Positions 26,795-36,213 of a stretch of DNA of 64,000 nucleotides are shown piece by piece. This DNA is from Nannocystis bainbridge (GTDB lineage Bacteria; Myxococcota_A; Polyangia; Nannocystales; Nannocystaceae), in NCBI RefSeq assembly GCF_028368995.1, contig NZ_JAQNDL010000001.1, forward strand, positions 4,464,001 to 4,528,000, in the 5' to 3' direction. The position numbers were made by a program, and so were the translations under genes. How positions within the stretch are numbered: the stretch's first letter is position 1; every line of letters begins with the position of its first letter. The notes beneath the pieces were generated by a model. That model was given only the letters and a program-made list of their open reading frames with translations, had not been told where the DNA came from and made no database searches.

Positions 26795-27688
26795 ATGAAG
26801 AGTTTTCGCGACGAGTACACCTTGCAGGCGACGGATTCGGTGCCAGAAGGCGTGGCCTTCGATGCGAGGACAGGGCGCTTCTTCGCGACCGGGCTGCTGA
26901 GCGGCACCATCACGCAGATCGACGCGGGGACCGGGGAAGAGCGGCCGTTCTTCGCGCCTGCGGGGCAGCCGCAGCAGCTCACGGGCGCCAAGGTCGACGA
27001 GGTCAACCGCCGCTTGTGGGTCTGCTATTCGGAGATCCAAAACATGCTCGGCGGGGTCCACGTGTTCGATGTCGACACGGGTGCGCGGCTGGCGAGCTTC
27101 GAGCTGGCGCGCGGCGGCATCTGCAACGACGTCGCGCTGGCACCGGAAGGGGTCGCGTACGTGACCGACTCCTTCCAGCCGGTGATCTACCGGGTCGACC
27201 TGGCGTCCGGGGCGGCCGACGAGTTCGTGCGCGACGCCCGGATGTCGGCGCCGATGGGCCAGTTCGGGCTCAACGGCGTCGCCGTCAGCCCCGACGGGGC
27301 GTACGTGATCGGCGGCTTCACCTCGCCCTCGAAGCTGTTCGTGGTCCCGCGCGCGGGCGGAGAGGTTCGCGAGATCTCCCTCGACGGCGACCCATTCGCG
27401 CCCGCCGGCGACCCGCACTTCCTCGGCGCCGACGGCATCCTCTTCATCGACGACGCGCTCTACGTGATCCACGACGGCGGCGTGCAGCAGGTCCGCTTCA
27501 CCGCGCCGGAGTACCGCGCCGGGACGGTCAGGAACCGCCTGGTCCCCGAGCCCGGGCTGTCGACCGCGACCGTGGCTCACGGCCAGCTCTACGTGATCAA
27601 GAGCGAGGTCGTGCGGATGGTCCACATGAAGCAGGCGCCGCGCCTGCCGTTCAAGATCTACCGGGTGCCGCTGGCGGTGTTCGCCTGA
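26795..27688 (+). CDS. SMP-30/strictosidine-synthase-like beta-propeller protein
   Basis: 297-residue protein, predicted beta-propeller of the SMP-30/gluconolactonase or strictosidine-synthase-like superfamily. Repeated blade patterns: PEGVAFDARTGRFFATGLLS, GGVHVFDVDTGARLASFEL, NDVALAPEGVAYVTDS and LNGVAVSPDGAYVIGG, with acidic residues typical of the central metal site. ATG at 26795 has GGAAG eight bases upstream; the frame is open to TTG 26726 but without a signal peptide in either case. Possibly a lactonase; the substrate is unknown. Convergent with the helicase gene, with hairpins between. Confidence 0.78.
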   Translation: MKSFRDEYTLQATDSVPEGVAFDARTGRFFATGLLSGTITQIDAGTGEERPFFAPAGQPQQLTGAKVDEVNRRLWVCYSEIQNMLGGVHVFDVDTGARLASFELARGGICNDVALAPEGVAYVTDSFQPVIYRVDLASGAADEFVRDARMSAPMGQFGLNGVAVSPDGAYVIGGFTSPSKLFVVPRAGGEVREISLDGDPFAPAGDPHFLGADGILFIDDALYVIHDGGVQQVRFTAPEYRAGTVRNRLVPEPGLSTATVAHGQLYVIKSEVVRMVHMKQAPRLPFKIYRVPLAVFA

Positions 27689-27690
27689 GG

Positions 27691-27735
27691 CTGTCCCTCG
27701 GGGCATGCTCCCAAGGACATGCCCCGAAGGTCATA
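27691..27735. repeat. Dispersed palindromic cluster between convergent genes
   Basis: CTGTCCCTCGGGGCATG, then AAGGACATGCCCCGAAGG. It spans the 42-base gap between two stop codons and reaches the last codons of the helicase gene, so it may terminate both transcripts. Confidence 0.7.
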
Positions 27736-29797
27736 GCCCTTTGGCCAGGTTGGCGAGGAAGGCCTCGGCCCGCGAGGCGACGTTGTCGTGGCCGAGGCGC
27801 TCGTCGCGGGCGATGTCGTGGACCTGGATGTCGGCCTCGGGCAGGTCGTCGAGGAAGCGGCTCGGCTTGCGCGGGACCTCGGCGCCGCGCTCGAGCCGGG
27901 TGGCGGCGCGGGTGATGTAGAGGCGGTCGCGTGCGCGGGTGATGCCGACGTAGAACAGCCGCCGCTCCTCCTCGAGGTCACCGGCGATGGCGTCGCTGAT
28001 GCGCGGGGCGCTGACGCGCTTGTGCGGCATGATGCCCTCCTCGCAGCCGATCAGCAGCACGAGCGGCCACTCGAGGCCCTTGGCGCTGTGGAGGGTCGAG
28101 AGGGTGATCTTGCCGCCCGCGCCGTCCTCGTCCTCCTCCTTGTCCTTGCTGGCGTTCATGACCTGGAAGAAGTCGTTGTAGCGGGCCTGGCCGCCCTTGG
28201 CGCGGGCGCGCTGCTCGAACCGGCCGAGCGCCTCGAGCAACCACACGACGCCGTCCCAGCGGGCGGTCGCGGCCGCCTCGGAGCCGGCCTCCTTGAGCAC
28301 GTACTCGCGCAAGCCGACGCCCTCGAGCAGGCCCTGCAGCGGCGCGACCGCGGAGCCGCTGGTGTAGAAGTGCGCCTGGGCGCGCTTGATCGCGGCGGAG
28401 AAGCTGCGCAGGCCGGTGGCCGCGCGGCTCGGGATGTCGGCGATCTCTTCGCTGCGGTGGATCGCCTCGGCGAGCGAGAGGTTGCGGTGGCGCGCGAACT
28501 CGCTGAGGTGCTCGATCGTCTTGAGGCCGACGCCGCGCGAGGGGACGTCGAGCGCGCGCCGGGTCGCGAGGTCGTCCTTGGGCGCGATCATCACCTTGAG
28601 GTAGGCGAGGGCGTCCTTGACCTGCTTCTTGTCGTAAAAGGCCTGGCCGCCGAGGATCCGGTAGGGGAGCCCGTGCTCCTGCAGCAGGGCCTCGATGGCG
28701 TCGCACTGCTTGGCGCTGCGGTAGAGGACGGCGATGTCCTCGGGCTTCATGCCGCGGTCCTTGATCTCGCGATAGATGGTGCGGCCGATGAAGCGCGACT
28801 CCTGCTCGCCGTCCGGGGCGACGACGACGGTGACCTTGTCGCCGCCGCGGCGCTGGGGGACGAGGCTCTTCTCGTGGCGCGAGGTGTTGCGCTGGATGAC
28901 GGCGTTGGCGCAGCGGCAGATCGGGGCGTACGAGCGGTAGTTCTGCTCGAGCTTGATGGTCTGCGCGCGCTTGAAGTACATGTCGAAGCCGAGGATGTTG
29001 GCGACCTTGGCCCCGCGCCAGCCGTAGATGGCCTGGTCGTCGTCGCCGACGACGCACACGTTCTCGCGCTCGCCGGCGAGGCGGCGCACGACCTCGAGCT
29101 GGGCGCGGTTGGTATCCTGGTACTCGTCGACCATCAAGTAGCGGAACTTGGCCTGCCAGTAGGCGCGCGCCTCGGCGTTCTCCTCGAGGGTGGTGGCGAT
29201 CCGGCAGATGAGGTCGTCGAAGTCGACGGCGCCGAGAGCCCGCAGCCGCTCCTCGTAGGGGCCGTAGACGGCGGCGGCGGCCTCGTCGTACTCGGTCTCG
29301 AAGTACAGGCCCTGGGCGTCGGCCGGCGAGACGAAATCGTTCTTCCACAGCGAGACCCGCTGGACGATCGCGCCGAGGTCGAAGCGCCGCTCGGCGCCCT
29401 GACCGGTCAGCCCGAGGTCGCGCAGCACGGCGCGCACGAGCCCGTAGACGTCGCCCTGGTCGAGGATGCCGAACTTCTTCGGCACGCCGAAGTGGTCGGG
29501 CTGCTCGCGCATCATCGCCGCGCCGACGCTGTGGAAGGTGCCGAGCACCAGCGAGTCGGCGATCGCCTTGCCGGTCATCTTGTGCAGCCGCTCGCGCATC
29601 TCGTCGGCGGCCTTGTTGGTGAAGCTGAGCGCGACGATGTTGCCGGGCGGCACGCCGCGCTCGAGCAGGTAGACGACGCGGTGGGTGATGACCCGCGTCT
29701 TGCCGGAGCCGGCGCCCGCGAGCACGAGCAGGGGGCCTTCGGTGGCGCACACCGCGGCGCGCTGTTCGGGGTTCAGTCCGCTGAGATCGAGGGCCAT
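27731..29797 (-). CDS. UvrD/PcrA-type ATP-dependent DNA helicase (superfamily 1)
   Basis: 3'-5' SF1A helicase, 688 residues, for repair or replication restart. Motifs in order: Q-motif/Walker A (LNPEQRAAV, LVLAGAGSGKTRV), Ia (ALSFTNKAADEM), II (MVDEYQDTN), III (VCVVGDDDQAIYGWRGA), IV (KLEQNYRS), V (LSTLHSAKGLEWPLVLLIG) and VI (EERRLFYVGITRARDRL). The C terminus is short, without the usual PcrA tail. ATG at 29797 (MALDLSGLNPEQ) gives the normal N terminus; ATG 29818 and 29827 are in-frame alternatives. Confidence 0.94.
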   Translation of the reverse strand: MALDLSGLNPEQRAAVCATEGPLLVLAGAGSGKTRVITHRVVYLLERGVPPGNIVALSFTNKAADEMRERLHKMTGKAIADSLVLGTFHSVGAAMMREQPDHFGVPKKFGILDQGDVYGLVRAVLRDLGLTGQGAERRFDLGAIVQRVSLWKNDFVSPADAQGLYFETEYDEAAAAVYGPYEERLRALGAVDFDDLICRIATTLEENAEARAYWQAKFRYLMVDEYQDTNRAQLEVVRRLAGERENVCVVGDDDQAIYGWRGAKVANILGFDMYFKRAQTIKLEQNYRSYAPICRCANAVIQRNTSRHEKSLVPQRRGGDKVTVVVAPDGEQESRFIGRTIYREIKDRGMKPEDIAVLYRSAKQCDAIEALLQEHGLPYRILGGQAFYDKKQVKDALAYLKVMIAPKDDLATRRALDVPSRGVGLKTIEHLSEFARHRNLSLAEAIHRSEEIADIPSRAATGLRSFSAAIKRAQAHFYTSGSAVAPLQGLLEGVGLREYVLKEAGSEAAATARWDGVVWLLEALGRFEQRARAKGGQARYNDFFQVMNASKDKEEDEDGAGGKITLSTLHSAKGLEWPLVLLIGCEEGIMPHKRVSAPRISDAIAGDLEEERRLFYVGITRARDRLYITRAATRLERGAEVPRKPSRFLDDLPEADIQVHDIARDERLGHDNVASRAEAFLANLAKGL

Positions 29798-29865
29798 GCG
29801 TCGGAGCGGCGCAGACATACGGCGCATCGGTGGCGCGCCGCAAGGGCTTGAGTCGGAGGCGGCAG

Positions 29866-30546
29866 ATGTGCTCCCCTGCGGGGGTGACGGAGCGGTCGGC
29901 GCGGGCGGGAGATGCGCTCGAGATCGTGCAGCTGGAGGTGGGGCTGCTGCAAAACTTCTGCGAGGTGATCGGCTGCCCGCGCACGGGCGAGGCGGCGCTG
30001 GTGGACCCAGCGTTCGAGGTCGACCGGCTGCTGGCGGAGGTCCGCCGGCGAGGCTGGCGAGTGACGACGATCTTCCTCACGCACACGCACGACGATCATG
30101 TGGCAGGCCTCGACGAGGCGGCGGCGCTGACGGGTGCGGTGGTGCGCTGTCACCCGCTCGAGGTGGCGACGGCGCGGCGGCTGGCGCCGCAGGTGCTGGC
30201 GGTGGCCGACGGGGAAGAGGTGGGGCTCGGCGAGGGCCGGGTGCGAGCGATCTTCGCCCCCGGCCACACGCCGGGCTGCGTGTGCTGGTTCGTCGCCGAG
30301 CCGGCGGCGATCGTCACCGGCGACGTGCTGTTCGTCGGCTCGTGCGGGCGCGCGAGCGATGTCGAGGCGATGGTCGATACGCTGCAGCGCAAGCTCGGTG
30401 GATTGCCGGAGGAGACCCGCGTGTTCCCGGGCCATGACTACGGCAAGACGGCCACGAGCACGCTGGGGTACGAGTTCGCGACGAACCCGGCCCTGCGCGC
30501 GGAGACGCCGGCGGCGTTCCGGCGCTGGGCGCAGGGGCGCGGCTGA
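29866..30546 (+). CDS. Metallo-beta-lactamase-fold hydrolase (glyoxalase II / persulfide dioxygenase-like)
   Basis: 226-residue cytosolic metallo-hydrolase. Metal motif THTHDDHVAG (about 72-81), then APGHTPGC, TGDVLFVGSCGR and VFPGHDYG carry the His/Asp ligands seen in glyoxalase II, ETHE1-type persulfide dioxygenases and related thioesterases. The ATG at 29866 has a strong GGAGG about eight bases upstream and is preferred over the earlier frame opening at 29830. The substrate cannot be told from sequence; the short length and lack of the glyoxalase II C-terminal helical domain favour the ETHE1/YcbL-like side. Divergent from the helicase. Confidence 0.88.
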   Translation: MCSPAGVTERSARAGDALEIVQLEVGLLQNFCEVIGCPRTGEAALVDPAFEVDRLLAEVRRRGWRVTTIFLTHTHDDHVAGLDEAAALTGAVVRCHPLEVATARRLAPQVLAVADGEEVGLGEGRVRAIFAPGHTPGCVCWFVAEPAAIVTGDVLFVGSCGRASDVEAMVDTLQRKLGGLPEETRVFPGHDYGKTATSTLGYEFATNPALRAETPAAFRRWAQGRG

Positions 30547-30549
30547 GGA

Positions 30550-30759
30550 TGTCCTTGAGGACAGGTCGGGCCGGGAGCGAAGCGGCAGGTCGCCTGGGGT
30601 GAGCGCGGGAGGCGTCTCCGTGGGGACGCCTCGGAGGTGGCGACGTGTCCGGGTGTTCGTGGCGAATGGGACATGTTTTATAGGACATGTCCCTTGACTC
30701 GCATCGCGTGACATGTCTCTTTGGGCATGTCTCTTTGGACATGTCGTGAGGGACATGCT
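30550..30759. repeat. Dense cluster of dispersed hairpins
   Basis: TGTCCTTGAGGACA (30550-30563); a different hairpin GAGGCGTCTCCGTGGGGACG continued by CCTC (30609-30632); GGGACATGTT plus TTATAGGACATGTCCC (30668-30693); and three consecutive ACATGTC/GGGCATGTC units up to 30759. Fills the convergent gap between the hydrolase and the barrel protein. The TTTTATA loop at 30676-30682 is unusually AT-rich for the region. Confidence 0.8.
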
Positions 30760-30769
30760 CAGAATTCGC

Positions 30770-31618
30770 TCATCCTGGCGCAGGTTGCCAGGGGCCGACA
30801 GTGTCGCCGGGGGGAGGCGGCGCGGCCTCGGGCGTCGGGGTCGCGGAGGGCGTCTCGGGGGTCGAGACGGGCGCGGGCGGCGAGGCGACGGAGCCGGACT
30901 CGGGCGTGAGGACGGGTGTCGGCAGGGTGGGCAGCGAGGAGGGCGGCGAGGCAGGCGCGGGGGCCGGAGCAGGCTTCGGCGGCGGCGGTGCGCGGCCAGG
31001 GATGAGGTCGAAGGAGACGCCGAGGCTGGCGAGGAAGGTGACGAGCACCCGGTCGGCGCCGGCGTCCTCCTGCAAGGTGGTGCGACGCGAGCGCGGGCCG
31101 ATGACGAGGCCGGCCCACAGCTCACCGGCGAGGCGCGGGGTGAGGTACTTGCGGACGCCGCCGCTGACCATGCCGGCGGACCGACCCCACACGTCGCGCC
31201 CGGCCTCCTTGTCGTAAAACGGCGGCCGGTAGGTGCTGGGGCCGAAGGTGGGCACGAACATGTACTCGACGCGGATGAAGGCGAGGCGTGAGTAGACGCC
31301 GAGCCCGAGGCCGATGTCGACGAGGCCCTTGTGGGCGCCATAAGGCCGCGGGCGGACGTTGCCGATGACGGCGCCGCGGGCGTGGAAGAACAGCGGACCG
31401 ACGGCGCGCGCGCGCAGCTCGAGGTTGGCGCCGACGCCGAAGAAGTTGCCGGTGTGCTCGCAGCGCTGGACGCCTTCGCGGGTCTGACAGGCGGCCTCGC
31501 CAGGGGCGTGCGGGCCGAACAGGGCGCCGCCGGCGATCACGAGGCGCGGAGGGGGCGGCGGGGCCTCCGGGGCGGGGACGCCCGCGGCCGCGGCGAGCGC
31601 GAAGATCCAGCAGAGCAT
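30770..31618 (-). CDS. Probable outer-membrane beta-barrel protein with Pro-rich tail
   Basis: 282 residues, function unknown. Signal peptide MLCWIFALAAAAGVPA with a short Pro-rich stretch after cleavage. Residues about 25-205 are amphipathic strand-rich (LVIAGGALFGPHAPG, GVGANLELRARAVGPLFFHA, VDIGLGLGVYSRLAFIRVEY, AGELWAGLVIGPR, LASLGVSFDL), like a small 8-stranded barrel. One Cys pair (ACQTREGVQRCEH). The last 75 residues are a Pro/Ala/Thr/Ser tail. ATG at 31618 begins the signal peptide. Confidence 0.7.
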   Translation of the reverse strand: MLCWIFALAAAAGVPAPEAPPPPPRLVIAGGALFGPHAPGEAACQTREGVQRCEHTGNFFGVGANLELRARAVGPLFFHARGAVIGNVRPRPYGAHKGLVDIGLGLGVYSRLAFIRVEYMFVPTFGPSTYRPPFYDKEAGRDVWGRSAGMVSGGVRKYLTPRLAGELWAGLVIGPRSRRTTLQEDAGADRVLVTFLASLGVSFDLIPGRAPPPPKPAPAPAPASPPSSLPTLPTPVLTPESGSVASPPAPVSTPETPSATPTPEAAPPPPGDTVGPWQPAPG

Positions 31619-31966
31619 GCGAGGATGGTGCCGGAGGCGAAGGAGGCTGACCAGGGGCGCGGATGTCCCGAAGGACAGGGCGCAGCGAGCGGCCGTCCGG
31701 GACTGGGTTTCGAGAGCGGCGCGCCCAGGGCAGGGGAGGCCTCGGCGGCCGGCTCAGGGCGGTGGGTGGCCGCGCAGGTCCGATCACGGTCGGGTGACCC
31801 GTGGCCTCGCCGCACGCGGCCGCGAGTGCGCCCGGCCTGGTGCACATAGCGAGGTCGGGGGATGCGAGAAGGCGGAGGTGGATGGGGTCGGCAGGCGCGA
31901 GGGGTCGCGGCGGGAGGCGCTTCGACGGGCCGTGACCCGCGTGTTACGCTGGCCGCCGCGGCGCCG
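31619..31966. promoter_or_regulatory. Divergent intergenic region, barrel protein / xanthine dehydrogenase
   Basis: 348 bases with no supported gene. The xdhA frame is open back to 31862 but without family content. One family hairpin TGTCCCGAAGGACA (reverse complement has a TTCG loop) lies at 31664-31677. Promoters not identified. Confidence 0.5.
31664..31677. repeat. Dispersed hairpin element
   Basis: TGTCCCGAAGGACA: 5-bp stem; CGAA loop on this strand, TTCG on the other. Confidence 0.7.
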
Positions 31967-33442
<1,476 letters not shown>

Positions 33443-33456
33443 GCGGGCGTGAGATT

Positions 33457-33545
33457 GAACATAGAACATGTTCGATGGGATATGTTCGATGGGACATGCT
33501 CCAGGCGCCATGTTCGTTGGGGCATGTCCATGAAGGCATGTTCAA
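33457..33545. repeat. Dispersed palindrome cluster between xdhA and xdhB
   Basis: Six ACATG/CATGT-type units in 90 bases: GAACATAGAACATGTTC, GATGGGATATGTTC, GATGGGACATGC, CATGTTCGTTGGGGCATGTC and CATGAAGGCATGTTC. Here GAACATGTTC largely replaces GGACATGTCC, and both arms change together. Lies inside a presumed operon. Confidence 0.8.
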
Positions 33546-33569
33546 AGTCACGTGCTGGGGGGTAGTGCC

Positions 33570-35990
33570 ATGACCGACGTCTCGCAATCGCCGCTGGGGC
33601 GGCCGGCCGTCCACGAGAGCGCGCAGGGGCACGTGACGGGCGCGGCGCGCTACGTCGACGACCTGCCGGCGCCGGCGGGCATGCTGCACGGGCTGCCGGT
33701 CGGCTCGCCGGTGGCGCGCGGGCGGCTGGTGAAGCGGAGCGCGGCGCGGGCGTTGGCGCTGCCGGGGGTGCACGCGGTGCTGTTCGCGGCGGACGTGCCT
33801 GGGCACAACCGGATCGGGCCGATCGTGCACGACGAGCCGCTGCTGGCCGAGGACGAGGTGTTCGCCGAGGGGCAGACGGTCGCGCTGGTGCTCGGCGAGT
33901 CAGTGGCGGCCTGCCGCGCGGGGGCCAAGGCGCTCGAGCTCGAGTTCGAGGAGCTGCCGGCGATCCTGACCATCGCCGACGCGCTGACGGCCGGCTCGTT
34001 CCTGTGCCAGCCGCACGAGATGCGGCGCGGCGACGTGGCGGCGGCGATGGCCCGCGCGGCGGTGATCGTGGCCGGCGAGCTGCACACGGGCGGGCAAGAT
34101 CACTTCTATCTCGAGACCCAGGCGACGCTGGCGATCCCGGGCGAGAACGACTCGATGCACCTCGAGAGCTCGACGCAGCACCCGTCGGAGGTGCAGATCG
34201 CCTGCGGCGAGGTGCTCGGCTGCTCGCGCAATCAGGTGGTGGTGTCGGTGCCGCGCATGGGCGGGGCGTTCGGCGGCAAGGAGTCGCAGGCGTCGCCGTT
34301 CGCGGCCCTGGCGGCGGTGGCGGCCCGGCACACCGGTCGCCCGGTCAAGGTGTGGCTGAGCCGCGACCTCGACATGACGATGACGGGCAAGCGCCACCCG
34401 TTCTGGTCGCGCTACCGCGCCGGCCTCGACGCCCGCGGGCGGCTGCTCGCGCTCGAGGTCGAGATCGTGGCCGACGGCGGCTGGAGCGTCGACCTGAGCC
34501 CGGCGATCCTCGACCGCGGGATGTTCCACCTCGACAACGGCTACTTCGTGCCGAACCTGCACTTCGTCGGCAAGGCGGTACGCACCCACAAGGCCTCGAA
34601 CACGGCCTTCCGCGGGTTCGGGGGGCCGCAGGGCATGGCGGTGATCGAGGAGGTGCTGTCGCGCGCGGGCGAGCGGCTCGGGCTCGACCCGGCGGAGATC
34701 CGTCGCCGCAACTATTATGGCGACTGTCCCGACGAACATGTTCCGGAGAACATGGTCGAAGTGCCAGTCCCGGACGACGAGCAGACCAGCGCCGGGGCGA
34801 GCGTGATCAGCCTGGTGCGGGCGCGCTGCCTGACGCCGTACTACCAGGAGGTCCCGCACTGCCGGCTGCCGCGGATCCACGCCGAGCTGCTGGCGCGCTG
34901 CGACTGGGACGCGCGCCGGGCCGAGATCGCGGCGTGGAACGAGCGCTCGCGCTGGCAAAAGCGCGGGCTCGGCTTCATGCCGGTGAAGTTCGGGATCTCG
35001 TTCACCAACACGATGCTCAACCAGGCCGGGGCGCTGGTGCTGATCTACGCCGACGGCAGCGTGCAGCTGAACCACGGCGGGACGGAGATGGGCCAGGGGC
35101 TGCACACCAAGATGGTGGCGGTGTGCGCCCACGAGCTCGGGGTGAGTCCGGCGCAGATCCGCTGCATGGCGACGGCGACCGACAAGGTGCCCAACACTTC
35201 GGCGACGGCGGCGTCGAGCGGGTCCGACCTCAACGGGATGGCGGTGCGCAACGCGTGCGCGGAGCTGCGGGAGCGGGTGCGGCCGCTGGCGGGCGAGCTG
35301 CTCGCGGCGGCGCCGGAGGCGGTGCAGTTCGTCGGCGGCGCGGCGGTCGGGCCCGACGGGCGCAGGCTGCCGTGGAGCGACCTGGCCAAGGCGGCGTGGA
35401 TGCGGCGGCTGTCGCTCAGCTCGGCCGGCTACTACGCGACGCCCAACATCGCCTACGACCGCATGGCCGGGCGCGGCAAGCCGTTCCACTACTTCGCGTA
35501 CGGGGCGGCGGCGGTCGAGGTGGAGGTCAGCGGGCTGACCGGCGAGCACCGGCTGCTGCGTGTCGACATCCTCCACGACGTCGGCAACTCGCTGCTGCCG
35601 ACGATCGACATCGGCCAGATCGAGGGCGGGTTCATTCAAGGGGTCGGCTGGGTCACCGGTGAGGAGCTGCTTTGGGACGCGAAGGGCCGGCTGCTGACGC
35701 ACGGGCCTTCGACCTACAAGATCCCGGCGATCGGCGACTGCCCCGCGGTCTTCAACGTCGCGCTGCTGGAGCGCGCCGAACAGGACAGCACGATCCACGG
35801 CAGCAAGGCCGTCGGCGAGCCGCCGCTGATGCTCGGCCTCGGGGTGGTCTCGGCGCTGCGCCAGGCGGTGGCGGCGTTCGGCCCCGGTGAGGTCGAGCTG
35901 GGCATCCCCTGCACGCCCGAGGCGATCTTGCGGGCGGTCAGCCGCCAGCGCGCAGGCGCGGTGACGCGGGCGGTCGACGCGGCGGAGTGA
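33570..35990 (+). CDS. xdhB: Xanthine dehydrogenase molybdopterin-binding large subunit
   Basis: 806-residue molybdenum subunit that hydroxylates hypoxanthine and xanthine. Signatures: YVDDLPAPAGMLHG; RMGGAFGGKESQ with the substrate-orienting Glu; KASNTAFRGFGGPQGM with the conserved Arg; GTEMGQGLHTKM; DIGQIEGGFIQGVGW; and GSKAVGEPPLML containing the catalytic Glu. ATG at 33570 with a GGGGGGTAG Shine-Dalgarno-like run. An in-frame hairpin element (34724-34755) adds CPDEHVPENM to a loop after RRRNYYGD. No xdhC-type maturation gene is next to it. Confidence 0.95.
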   Translation: MTDVSQSPLGRPAVHESAQGHVTGAARYVDDLPAPAGMLHGLPVGSPVARGRLVKRSAARALALPGVHAVLFAADVPGHNRIGPIVHDEPLLAEDEVFAEGQTVALVLGESVAACRAGAKALELEFEELPAILTIADALTAGSFLCQPHEMRRGDVAAAMARAAVIVAGELHTGGQDHFYLETQATLAIPGENDSMHLESSTQHPSEVQIACGEVLGCSRNQVVVSVPRMGGAFGGKESQASPFAALAAVAARHTGRPVKVWLSRDLDMTMTGKRHPFWSRYRAGLDARGRLLALEVEIVADGGWSVDLSPAILDRGMFHLDNGYFVPNLHFVGKAVRTHKASNTAFRGFGGPQGMAVIEEVLSRAGERLGLDPAEIRRRNYYGDCPDEHVPENMVEVPVPDDEQTSAGASVISLVRARCLTPYYQEVPHCRLPRIHAELLARCDWDARRAEIAAWNERSRWQKRGLGFMPVKFGISFTNTMLNQAGALVLIYADGSVQLNHGGTEMGQGLHTKMVAVCAHELGVSPAQIRCMATATDKVPNTSATAASSGSDLNGMAVRNACAELRERVRPLAGELLAAAPEAVQFVGGAAVGPDGRRLPWSDLAKAAWMRRLSLSSAGYYATPNIAYDRMAGRGKPFHYFAYGAAAVEVEVSGLTGEHRLLRVDILHDVGNSLLPTIDIGQIEGGFIQGVGWVTGEELLWDAKGRLLTHGPSTYKIPAIGDCPAVFNVALLERAEQDSTIHGSKAVGEPPLMLGLGVVSALRQAVAAFGPGEVELGIPCTPEAILRAVSRQRAGAVTRAVDAAE
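34724..34755. repeat. Hairpin element inside xdhB
   Basis: CTGTCCCGACGAACATGTTC followed by CGGAGAACATGG: two family cores (TGTCCCGACG and GAACATGTTC) in frame in the large subunit. Confidence 0.65.
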
Positions 35991-36071
35991 GGGCCCGAGG
36001 CTCGGGCGGCGCTGCCGCCGGGCAGCCGGGCGGTCGTTCAGCCGATCATGGTTGCTCCGGATTCAGGATCT

Positions 36072-36212
36072 AGACATGTCTTCAAGGGCATGTCGTCGAG
36101 AGCATGTCGTCAAGGGCATGTCCCGGACGACATGCTGCTGGGGGCATGTCCTGAGGATGGCCGGTGTCGCCCGGGCTTGCGCGTGACATGTCGCGATGGA
36201 CATGTCCTCAGG
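36072..36212. repeat. Dense cluster of dispersed palindromes
   Basis: Eight or so ACATGTC, GGCATGTC and GACATGC units in 140 bases between convergent xdhB and the IgGFc-type lipoprotein gene, ending with GACATGTCGCGATGGACATG then TCCTC. Confidence 0.8.
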
Positions 36213-36213
36213 G

